Shown here: piece by piece, positions 16,647 through 23,526 of the stretch
How the letters are laid out: every line of letters begins with the position of its first letter
Numbering within the stretch: position 1 is the stretch's first letter
Assembly: GCF_003309065.1 (NCBI RefSeq)
Contig: NZ_POAF01000005.1
Coordinates: forward strand, 248,001-312,000
Length of the DNA stretch: 64,000 nucleotides
Direction: 5' to 3'
Origin: Glutamicibacter soli
GTDB taxonomy: Bacteria > Actinomycetota > Actinomycetes > Actinomycetales > Micrococcaceae
Program-made: the position numbers and the translations under genes
Notes under the pieces: generated by a model
The model's input: only the letters and a program-made list of their open reading frames with translations
Told to the model about the DNA's origin: nothing
The model's database searches: none

Positions 16647-18971
16647 CTACCAGATCAGGTTGTAGGTCCCGGCCCAGATGGCGGCCGCGATGGCCGCGGC
16701 GCCCAGCAGGACGCCGGCGGCCAGCACCGCACCGTCGCGCCGGGTGAAGGTGGCGGTGCGGATCCAGGTGCGCTGCCCGGTGCCGAAGCCCTTGGCCTCC
16801 ATGGTCGTGGCCAGGCGCCCGGCCCGGCGGATCGCCTGCACCAGCAGCGCCAGTAGCTGGCCGAGCTTCGCACCCACGCGCTGGCGCACGGTGCCCAGGT
16901 TGCCGATGCCGCGGGCCCGCCGCGCCAGGGTCAGCGTGGTGAATTCCTCCACCATCAAGCCCAGCAGGCGCATGCCCGCCAAGGCACCGAGCACAAAACG
17001 GTGCGGCACCTTCAGCTGCTGGGACAGCGCGCCGCCCAGGTCGCTGGGGTTCGTGGTGGACAGCAGCAGCACCATCGGCACCGCCATGGCCAATGCGCGC
17101 AGCCCCGTGGCGACGCCTCCGGCCACCGAGCCCTCGGTGATGTCGAAGATCCCCAGATCCAGCAGCACCCGTCCCGAATCCTGGCCCACCAGGGCGATGC
17201 CCCAGGCCGCCAGGACGCCGGCCGCCAGCAGCGGCCAGCCGCGGCGGAAGAACCCGCCGATGCCCAGCCCCGCCAGCGGCAGCATCAGCAGCGTGGCCGC
17301 GATGACCACCGCCGCCGAAACCCAGTCCACCGTGCTGATCAGCGGCATGGTGGCCCCGGCGATCGCGCCGAACTTGGCCAGCGGATTGATCTTCGCCAGC
17401 CAGCTGTCCCCCACCGGGGCGTCCAGCATCGGCCCCGACGAGGTCCTCGTGGCGGCCACCTCGGCCGGCGCCAGCACCAGCTCGTCGGCCCCCAGCGCCG
17501 CGGCGAAATGCTCGTCATGGGTCACCGCGATGATCGCGGTGGATTCGGCAAGCTCCTCGATGAGCAGTTGCGCCAGCTCGCGCCAAGTGTTCGCGTCCTG
17601 CCCGAAGGTCGGCTCGTCAAGGATCACCACGTCGGGCGAGGCGGCCAGCACTGTGGCCACCGACAACCGGCGCTTCTCCCCTCCGGAAAGCGTGAACGGG
17701 TTGGCTTCGGCCAAGTCCTGCAGGCCAAGCCGCTCCAGCAACTCCTGCACCCGGACCTCGACCTGCCGCGGATCGTACTTCTGCTCCTCGGCCGCGCCGT
17801 GTCTGGCGCGCAGCGGCGCGAACGCCAGCTCCTCGCGCACGGACTGGGTGACGAACTGGTGCTCGGGTTCCTGGAACACCGAGCCGATGCGGGCGACCAG
17901 CGCTCCGGCCTTCCAGCTGAACGGCGAGGGCGGCAACCCGTCGGCCAGCTGGGGGCTGGCGGCGAACTGGCCTGACACAGGTTCCAGCAGCCCGCCCAGG
18001 GTCAGTGCCAGCGTGGACTTCCCTGCCCCGTTCTCCCCGCGGATCACCAGGGCCCTGCCGCCGGTGACCTCGAAGCTGGCCGGGGCGGTGCGCACAGCAT
18101 GCTCGCCCCGCGCGCAAACCAGCTCCTCGGCGTGCAGCATCGGGGCGCCGCCGGCCCTCGGCGCCGGCGAGGTCTGCGGAACATAGCCCGGAATCCAGAC
18201 CCCTGCCTGCGCCAATTCGGCGCGCACCGCCGCGTCCCCGGCCAGCGCCTCGGGCTGCAGGTCGTGGGCGATCCCCCCGCCGGGGGCCAGCACCAGCACC
18301 CGATCCACCTGCCGGGCCCACGCCTCCAGCCGGTGCTCCACCACGATCAGCGTCGCCCCGGTGGACTCCACGGCGCCGATCACCGCATCGCGCAGCGGCG
18401 GGATGCTGCCCGGGTCGATATTCGCGGTCGGCTCGTCAAGCAGCATCAGCCCGGGGCGCATGGCCAGGATCCCGGCCAGGGCCAGGCGCTGCTTCTGCCC
18501 GCCGGACAGTTCCTGCGTGCGATGTTCGTAGCCCAGTGCGCCGAGCCCCACGGCGTCAAGCGCCTGCGGGATCCGCTCGCGGATCTCCTGCGGGTCGACG
18601 CCCAGGTTCTCGGCGCCGAAGGCGACGTCGTCACCCACCCGGCTCTGCACCACCTGGGTTTCCGGATCCTGCTGCATCAGGCCCACCGGGAAGCTGCACG
18701 CGAACGCATCCTGCCCGCCGACCAGCAGCTCGCCGGTGGGACCGGCGTCCTGGTCGACTTCGAGCACGCCGGCCAGCGCATGCAGGAAGGTGGATTTGCC
18801 GGCCCCCGACGGGCCCAGCAGGAGCACCTTCTGACCTGCAGGGATCTGCACGTCAAGTCCGGCGATGGCCGGGCGGTCGCGCTCGGCATGCTGCCAGGTG
18901 AAGCCGCGCGCGCTGATCTCCACACCCTGCCGGGTCAGCGGGGCCGTACGCCCGTTGGCGGCGGCGCTCAT
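16647..18971 (-). CDS. Fused ECF transporter ATPase-ATPase-T component (YkoD-YkoC type)
   Basis: A 774-residue protein carrying both ATPases and the membrane coupling subunit of an energy-coupling-factor importer. ATPase 1: Walker A GPSGAGKST (about 52-60), LSGGQKQR, LLDEPT. ATPase 2: GENGAGKST (about 320), LSGGEKRR, ILDEPT. From about residue 530 a T component follows with four to five membrane segments and the coupling motifs ARRARG and EAKGFG. The reading frame stays open to 19415, but that part is a shadow of the S-component gene. The ATG at 18971 overlaps the upstream stop as ATGA. Together with YkoE it would import thiamine or hydroxymethylpyrimidine. Confidence 0.9.
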   Translation of the reverse strand: MSAAANGRTAPLTRQGVEISARGFTWQHAERDRPAIAGLDVQIPAGQKVLLLGPSGAGKSTFLHALAGVLEVDQDAGPTGELLVGGQDAFACSFPVGLMQQDPETQVVQSRVGDDVAFGAENLGVDPQEIRERIPQALDAVGLGALGYEHRTQELSGGQKQRLALAGILAMRPGLMLLDEPTANIDPGSIPPLRDAVIGAVESTGATLIVVEHRLEAWARQVDRVLVLAPGGGIAHDLQPEALAGDAAVRAELAQAGVWIPGYVPQTSPAPRAGGAPMLHAEELVCARGEHAVRTAPASFEVTGGRALVIRGENGAGKSTLALTLGGLLEPVSGQFAASPQLADGLPPSPFSWKAGALVARIGSVFQEPEHQFVTQSVREELAFAPLRARHGAAEEQKYDPRQVEVRVQELLERLGLQDLAEANPFTLSGGEKRRLSVATVLAASPDVVILDEPTFGQDANTWRELAQLLIEELAESTAIIAVTHDEHFAAALGADELVLAPAEVAATRTSSGPMLDAPVGDSWLAKINPLAKFGAIAGATMPLISTVDWVSAAVVIAATLLMLPLAGLGIGGFFRRGWPLLAAGVLAAWGIALVGQDSGRVLLDLGIFDITEGSVAGGVATGLRALAMAVPMVLLLSTTNPSDLGGALSQQLKVPHRFVLGALAGMRLLGLMVEEFTTLTLARRARGIGNLGTVRQRVGAKLGQLLALLVQAIRRAGRLATTMEAKGFGTGQRTWIRTATFTRRDGAVLAAGVLLGAAAIAAAIWAGTYNLIW

Positions 18972-19588
18972 TTGCGCACCGCAAGCGCCGGTTCCAGGTG
19001 CGCGCGGCGGCTGGCGAGGTTGCTCAGCGCGCCGGTGCGGGCCAGCGCCCGGGTAATCCACCAGGACAGCAGGCCGGCGACGACCAGGCCAGACACGGCG
19101 GTGGCTCCCACGTGGAACAGCTTCATGGACTCGGTGTATTCGGCCACGCTGCCCACGACGTAGGCTTCGCTGAGGCCGGCAAACAGGCCCGAGCCCAGGC
19201 CTGCAAGCAACGCCACCGGCAGGTTCCAGCGGCGGTAGCGGAACAGCGCGAACACCAGCTCGGCGCCCAGGCCCTGAACCAGGCCGGAAATCAGCACCGG
19301 CATGCCCCAGTGCGTGCCCAGCAGCGCCTCGACCACGGCGGCCAGCACCTCGCAGAACAGTGCGGCGCCGGGCTTGCGGATGATCAGCGCGCCGAGCACC
19401 GCCGGGAACAGCCACAGGCCGGTAAGCAGGGCAGTGCCGGGTGGGAAGGCGGTGAAAGCCAGCGAGAACAGGCCGTAGCTCGCGGACCAGGCCCAGAAGA
19501 CCACGCCGGAAGCGACGGCGATGACCGAGGCGATGACGATGTCGACTACGCGCCAGGTGCTGCGCTGCGTCGTGCGGGTTGTGCTCAT
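18968..19588 (-). CDS. ykoE: YkoE-type ECF substrate-binding (S) component for thiamine/HMP
   Basis: A 206-residue integral membrane protein with about five to six hydrophobic segments: VVDIVIASVIAVASGVVFWAW, GLFSLAFTAFPPGTALLTGLWLFPAVLGALIIRKPGAALFCEV and YVVGSVAEYTESMKLFHVGA. The pattern fits YkoE, the S subunit that captures thiamine or its HMP moiety. A TPP riboswitch stands in its leader and the energising subunits follow with a 4-bp overlap. The ATG lies 7 bases from an AGGAGG site that is itself in a hairpin. Expression should fall when thiamine pyrophosphate is abundant. Confidence 0.9.
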   Translation of the reverse strand: MSTTRTTQRSTWRVVDIVIASVIAVASGVVFWAWSASYGLFSLAFTAFPPGTALLTGLWLFPAVLGALIIRKPGAALFCEVLAAVVEALLGTHWGMPVLISGLVQGLGAELVFALFRYRRWNLPVALLAGLGSGLFAGLSEAYVVGSVAEYTESMKLFHVGATAVSGLVVAGLLSWWITRALARTGALSNLASRRAHLEPALAVRK

Positions 19589-19595
19589 GAGGTGT

Positions 19596-19612
19596 CCTCC
19601 TTGATCAGGAGG
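19596..19612 (-). promoter_or_regulatory. Shine-Dalgarno-sequestering hairpin of ykoE
   Basis: On the minus strand CCTCCT, a five-base loop (GATCA) and AGGAGG form a perfect 6-bp stem that buries the ykoE ribosome-binding site. It is the likely expression platform of the upstream TPP aptamer, acting on translation initiation. A second stem, GGCGCT/AGCGCC (19631-19646), lies between them and could act as a switch element. Confidence 0.6.
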
Positions 19613-19665
19613 GGAGATGAACGGAATCGGGGCGCTGTCCAGCGCCGGTCCGCATCCGAGATGCT

Positions 19666-19766
19666 CGACTTCCTTCGCCGGTACTAACCGGAGCAGGTTC
19701 GAGGGTCTGCGATCTATCGCACTCTCAGCGCCTTTTGCCGCGAACGGCTTGACGCTCCCCTGTCGG
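19666..19766 (-). ncRNA. TPP riboswitch (THI element)
   Basis: Reading the minus strand, the conserved TPP aptamer blocks appear in order. They are GGGGAGC (about 19760-19754), the pyrimidine-binding GCTGAGAG, then ACCCTCGAACCTG, CCGGTTAGTACCGGCG and AAGGAAG. A closing CGAC/GTCG helix lies at the ends. The element sits about 80 bases before ykoE and should lower expression of the thiamine ECF operon when TPP binds. Confidence 0.95.
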
Positions 19767-19845
19767 AATAATTACTGCCCACCCACCATACCGCAGGTAA
19801 GCTGGCAACGGAACGATAAGTCACAACGTTGAACGTGAGGTCCAC

Positions 19846-20097
19846 ATGAACGCAGTACAAAAGCTCATCGTAACCGGCATTTCCCTGGGCGCAGGCTTCC
19901 TCGGCAGCAAGCTGGTCGATCAGGTCTGGAAGGGTTTCACCGGCAACACCGCCCCGCGCAAGGGCAGCGAGGAAGCCGCCGAGGCTTCCATGCGCCAGGC
20001 GCTGGGCTTCGCCGTGTTCTCCGCCGTGGTCGCAGCGGTCATCCAGGTGCTGGCTGATCGCGGCACCACCAAGGCCATCGCCAAGTTCACCAAGTAG
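19846..20097 (+). CDS. DUF4235 small membrane protein
   Basis: An 83-residue protein with two hydrophobic stretches: KLIVTGISLGAGFLGSKLVDQVWKGFTG (about 6-33) and ALGFAVFSAVVAAVIQVLADRG (about 52-73). A charged linker, PRKGSEEAAEASMR, joins them. This is the actinobacterial DUF4235 pattern of two transmembrane segments around a WK-x-TG motif. Function unknown. It starts with ATG after GTGAGGTCCAC and is divergent from the riboswitch leader. Confidence 0.8.
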   Translation: MNAVQKLIVTGISLGAGFLGSKLVDQVWKGFTGNTAPRKGSEEAAEASMRQALGFAVFSAVVAAVIQVLADRGTTKAIAKFTK

Positions 20098-20107
20098 CAC
20101 TCCAGCG

Positions 20108-20155
20108 CAACAGCAGCGGGGCATTGCCTGCTCAGGGAATGGCCCGCTGCTGTTG
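20108..20155. terminator. Bidirectional terminator between the DUF4235 and mnhG genes
   Basis: CAACAGCAGCGGG pairs with CCCGCTGCTGTTG, extended by an inner GCATTGCC/GGGAATGG stem. It lies between convergent genes; TTGGTTGT follows on the plus strand. Confidence 0.75.
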
Positions 20156-20162
20156 GTTGTAG

Positions 20163-20570
20163 TTATTTCGCGTCCGGCCCGGTCTCCTGCGGATCAATTT
20201 CCGGCACGGTCCCGGTGTGCGGGGCGGAGGACACCTTCTCCACGACCTGGCGCAGCTCGTCGGAGTACAGGGTCTCCTTGGCCGCGTGCTTGGTGCGGTA
20301 GCCGGCGCGGCCGATCATGTGCGCGGACACCGGGGCGGTCAGCAGCTGCATCGCCCAGGCAAGGACGAGGACCGGGATGACGGTCCAGCTGCGCAGGTGG
20401 ATGGCCAGTCCGGCGAAGATCAGCAGGAAGCCCAGCACCTGGGGTTTGGTGGCCGCATGCATGCGGGTGAGCATGTCGGGGAAGGTCAGCAGGCCGATGC
20501 CGGCAATCAGGGACATCAGGCAGCCCAGAATCAGCAGCACGGCGACGAGGACGTCGAGGAAAAGGTCCAT
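20163..20570 (-). CDS. mnhG: Na+/H+ antiporter subunit G (MnhG/MrpG)
   Basis: A 135-residue last subunit of the Mrp antiporter, with three hydrophobic segments in the first 100 residues. The family motif GLLTFPDMLTRMHAATKPQVLG (about 27-48) is clear. A hydrophilic tail (TGTVPEIDPQE) follows. The ATG overlaps the mnhF stop (TAATG), so the true start is 20570 and not the longer open frame. Its individual role in the complex is structural. Confidence 0.93.
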   Translation of the reverse strand: MDLFLDVLVAVLLILGCLMSLIAGIGLLTFPDMLTRMHAATKPQVLGFLLIFAGLAIHLRSWTVIPVLVLAWAMQLLTAPVSAHMIGRAGYRTKHAAKETLYSDELRQVVEKVSSAPHTGTVPEIDPQETGPDAK

Positions 20571-20836
20571 TACGCGTTCCTCTGATCCGAGACATAGCGC
20601 GAGACGGTCACCGAGCCGATGAACCCGATGGTGCAGGCGGCGACCACGAACAGAACGTAGTCGGTGTGCCTGTTCAACGCCATCTCCAGGCACAGGGCCG
20701 CGGAGATGATCAGCAGCATGACATCCAGGGCCAGCACCCGGTCGAGGATCGAGGGGCCTTTCGCCACACGGACCAGGCAGGCGATGGCGCCCAGCCCGAG
20801 CAGGCTGCCGCAGATCCAGACGACAACTTCGATCAT
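20570..20836 (-). CDS. mnhF: Na+/H+ antiporter subunit F (MnhF/MrpF)
   Basis: An 88-residue small membrane subunit with three hydrophobic segments. It carries the family's RVAKGPSILDRVLALD motif (about 23-38), with the conserved Pro and Asp. The ATG at 20836 overlaps the mnhE stop as ATGA. The upstream extension of the open frame is a shadow of mnhE. It is translationally coupled on both sides. Confidence 0.93.
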   Translation of the reverse strand: MIEVVVWICGSLLGLGAIACLVRVAKGPSILDRVLALDVMLLIISAALCLEMALNRHTDYVLFVVAACTIGFIGSVTVSRYVSDQRNA

Positions 20837-21465
20837 GGCTTCTCCTTTGTCCTTCTCACGCGGGGGCTGCATTCGTTCTTGATGGCTTCGTACTCGTCCT
20901 GGCTGCCGATCGCCATGATCAGGCGGCGTTCGATGTCGCGGATGTTCTCCCGCGCCTTCTCGACCTCCCGTGCGGAGTCGACGTCGATGTAGTGCAGGTA
21001 CAGGGTCGAGGAGCTGCGGTCCACGTCGAGCACGAAGGACCCGGGAATCAGCGTCAGCACATGGCCCACGGTCATCACGATCAGGTCCGAGTCGGTGCGC
21101 AGCGGCACCGCGATCACCGAGCTGCGCGTCTTCTTCCCGCGCACCACCGCCAGCCAGGCGACGTGCACGCTGGCGGCGACGACCTGGCCCAGGAACCATC
21201 CGAACAGCTTGACGCAGTACCAGAGGTTCAGCCGCCCGGAGAGCACCACCGGCGGCAGCGGGAACAGGTTCACGATGACCAGCGCGATGACGGCGCCAAA
21301 GATCAGGTTGCCCGGGGAGAAGTCCTGCCAGAGCGCTCCCCAGACGAAAACCAGCAGGAGCAGCAGCGGCCACTCCTGCTTGAGCGTGGCGCGGTGGCGG
21401 ACGCCGGCGGTGTCCAGCGCGTCGTCGATGCGCTGGTCGCGCGGGGCCAGGTTCTTGTTCGGCAT
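20833..21465 (-). CDS. mnhE: Na+/H+ antiporter subunit E (MnhE/MrpE)
   Basis: A 210-residue subunit. A basic N-terminal extension of about 30 residues is followed by membrane segments (LLLLLVFVWGALW, NLIFGAVIALVIVNLF). The C-terminal MnhE domain contains VMTVGHVLTLIPGSFVLDV and LYLHYIDV. It is longer than the usual 160-170 residues because of the N-terminal and C-terminal charged extensions. It lies 13 bp after mnhD and overlaps mnhF. Confidence 0.92.
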   Translation of the reverse strand: MPNKNLAPRDQRIDDALDTAGVRHRATLKQEWPLLLLLVFVWGALWQDFSPGNLIFGAVIALVIVNLFPLPPVVLSGRLNLWYCVKLFGWFLGQVVAASVHVAWLAVVRGKKTRSSVIAVPLRTDSDLIVMTVGHVLTLIPGSFVLDVDRSSSTLYLHYIDVDSAREVEKARENIRDIERRLIMAIGSQDEYEAIKNECSPRVRRTKEKP

Positions 21466-21478
21466 GTTGTCCCTCCGC

Positions 21479-23080
21479 TCAGTAACTCAGGATGGCGTTG
21501 ATGTACGGTTCGTGGGCGATCAGCTGCGCCGCCACTCGCTGGCAGAACTCGAAGATCGGCCCGGCGAACACCGTCAGCGCGATGCCCGCCACCACCAGCG
21601 AGCCGGTGGCGTAGCGCATGCCCCAGGGCAGCGCCTCGGATTCGAGTTCGCGGGCCAGCTTCAGGCCCAGGTGCGGCGCCTGGGCGCCGCCGGCGGCGGT
21701 CTGGTCCGCGACCTTCGCCGCCTCGTCCACCAGGTCCGGGTTGGGGATCTCGGCGTCCGCCGCGCGGCGCCAGAACATGCGGGCCCACACGCGGATGATC
21801 GCCAGCAGGGTCAGCAGGCTGGTCAGCAGGCCGGCGGCGATGACCACCCAGGTCAACGCGTCTGCATCCTGCGCGGCCGCATGCAGCAGTCCGAACTTTC
21901 CCAGGAAGCCGGAGAACGGCGGGATGCCGCCCAAGTTGATGGCCGGGATGAAGAACAGCAGCGACAGCGCCGGGGACAGCTTGGCCAGCGATCCCAGCCG
22001 GGTCACGTTCGCGCTGCCGGCGCGGCGCTCGATCAGCCCCGCCACCATGAACAGCGAGGTCTGCACGATGATGTGGTGGCCGACGTAGTAGATGGTCGCC
22101 GCGATGGCCAGCTCGCCGCCCACGGCCACGCCGAAGATCAGGTAGCCGATGTGGCTGGTCAGCGTGAAGGACAGCATACGCTTGAAGTCGGTCTGCGCGA
22201 TCGCGCCGAGGATACCGATGACCATGGTCAGCGCCGCGACCACTAGCAGTCCGGCGTTCACCGCGCCTCCCGGGAACAGCAGCGTCTCGGTGCGCACGAT
22301 CGCGTACACCCCCACCTTGGTCAGCAGGCCGGCGAACACCGCGGTCACCGGGGCCGGGGCCGTCGGATAGGAGTCCGGAAGCCACAGCGACAGCGGGAAG
22401 ACCGCCGCCTTGATGCCGAAGGCGATCAGCAGCAGCACATGCAGGATCAGCTGCGGTCCCTGGTCAAGCTGCGGCAGCTTCACTGCCAGGTCCGCCATGT
22501 TCACGGTGCCGGTCGCCGCGTAGGTCATCGCGATGCCCATCAGGAAGATCACCGAGGAGACCACGGAGACCACCACATAGGTGGTGCCCGCGCGGATGCG
22601 CTCGGCAGTGGCGCCCAGGGTCAGCAGCACGTAGCTGGCGGTCAGCAGGATCTCGAAGCCGACATACAGGTTGAACAGGTCAGCTGCCAGGAACGCGTTG
22701 GACACGCCGGCCAGCAGGATCAGGTAGGCCGGGTGGAACACCGACACCGGCCCGGGTTCGTCCCCGTCGGCCAGGCCCTGGCTGGTCGCGTAGAACAGCA
22801 CCGCCAGCGACACCAGGGTGGAGATCAGCAGCATGAAGGCGCTGAAGCCGTCGACCATCAGCGAGATGCCCCACGGCGACTGCCAGCCGCCGATATGCAC
22901 CGCGTAGCTCTCCCCGCCCCACACGGCGGCCAGCATGCCGGCTTCCAGGAGCAGGGTCACGCACAGGATGCCGATGGTGATCAGGCGCTGCAGCTTGATG
23001 CGGCGGCGGACCAGGAAGGCGGCGCCGGCGCCGAAGATCGGCAGCACCACCGCCAGCGGAGCAAGATCCAGGAAATTCAC
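21479..23080 (-). CDS. mnhD: Na+/H+ antiporter subunit D (MnhD/MrpD)
   Basis: A 533-residue proton-channel-like subunit homologous to NuoM/NuoN, with about 14 hydrophobic segments. Conserved pieces include the NLYVGFEILLTASYVLLTLG glutamate segment (about 130-150), LLLIAFGIKAAVFPLSLWLPDSYPTAPAPVTAVFAGLLTKVG with the key lysine (about 215-260), and the FKRMLSFTLTSHIGY region. Together with subunit A it forms the antiporter's proton path. It overlaps mnhC by 4 bp. Confidence 0.95.
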   Translation of the reverse strand: MNFLDLAPLAVVLPIFGAGAAFLVRRRIKLQRLITIGILCVTLLLEAGMLAAVWGGESYAVHIGGWQSPWGISLMVDGFSAFMLLISTLVSLAVLFYATSQGLADGDEPGPVSVFHPAYLILLAGVSNAFLAADLFNLYVGFEILLTASYVLLTLGATAERIRAGTTYVVVSVVSSVIFLMGIAMTYAATGTVNMADLAVKLPQLDQGPQLILHVLLLIAFGIKAAVFPLSLWLPDSYPTAPAPVTAVFAGLLTKVGVYAIVRTETLLFPGGAVNAGLLVVAALTMVIGILGAIAQTDFKRMLSFTLTSHIGYLIFGVAVGGELAIAATIYYVGHHIIVQTSLFMVAGLIERRAGSANVTRLGSLAKLSPALSLLFFIPAINLGGIPPFSGFLGKFGLLHAAAQDADALTWVVIAAGLLTSLLTLLAIIRVWARMFWRRAADAEIPNPDLVDEAAKVADQTAAGGAQAPHLGLKLARELESEALPWGMRYATGSLVVAGIALTVFAGPIFEFCQRVAAQLIAHEPYINAILSY

Positions 23081-23526
23081 TCTTCCCCCTCGCGAATCGG
23101 TCGGCCTTCTTCGTCAACGAACTCGGTCGTGTCCTCGGCCACCGGCGAATCTTCCTCTTCGTCATAGGCGGTGGACTGCGACACCTTGATGTCTTCGGTG
23201 TCGTCGGCCAGCACGTCGGCGCTGGTCAGCGTCCAGGAGCGGTAGATCATCGCGAGCAGGAACGCGGTCACCGCGAAGGTGATCACGATCGCGGTCAGGA
23301 TCAGCGCCTGCGGCAGCGGGTCGGAGTACTGGTCCGCGGGCAGGTCGGGCTTGAACAGCGGCGCCGCGCCCTTGCGCCCGCCGGCCGTCAGGATCAGCAG
23401 GTTCACCCCGTTGCCCAGCAGCATGATGCCCAGCAGCACGCGGGTCAGGGTGCGTTCGAGCACCAGGTAGAACCCGGTGGCCAGCAGCACCCCGGTGATG
23501 ACCAGGAAAGTGATGTTCACGCTCAT
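23077..23526 (-). CDS. mnhC: Na+/H+ antiporter subunit C (MnhC/MrpC)
   Basis: A 149-residue NuoK-like subunit. Three hydrophobic segments carry the typical GIMLLGNGVNLLILTAGG (about 33-50) and DPLPQALILTAIVITFAVTAFLLAM. From about residue 105 an acidic tail of roughly 45 residues, rich in Asp/Glu, extends beyond the usual family length. It overlaps mnhD and mnhA by 4 bp at each end. Confidence 0.94.
   Translation of the reverse strand: MSVNITFLVITGVLLATGFYLVLERTLTRVLLGIMLLGNGVNLLILTAGGRKGAAPLFKPDLPADQYSDPLPQALILTAIVITFAVTAFLLAMIYRSWTLTSADVLADDTEDIKVSQSTAYDEEEDSPVAEDTTEFVDEEGRPIREGEE

Noticed and set aside
16648-18321. Long frames on both strands across the ECF gene, up to 502 codons
   Set aside because: Shadow frames caused by high GC; no recognised motif, no ribosome-binding site.
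18972-19415. N-terminal extension of the ECF ATPase-T frame to 19415
   Set aside because: The extra residues are a frame-shifted reading of ykoE, Arg/Ala/Gly-rich and domain-free. The ATG at 18971 overlaps the ykoE stop perfectly.
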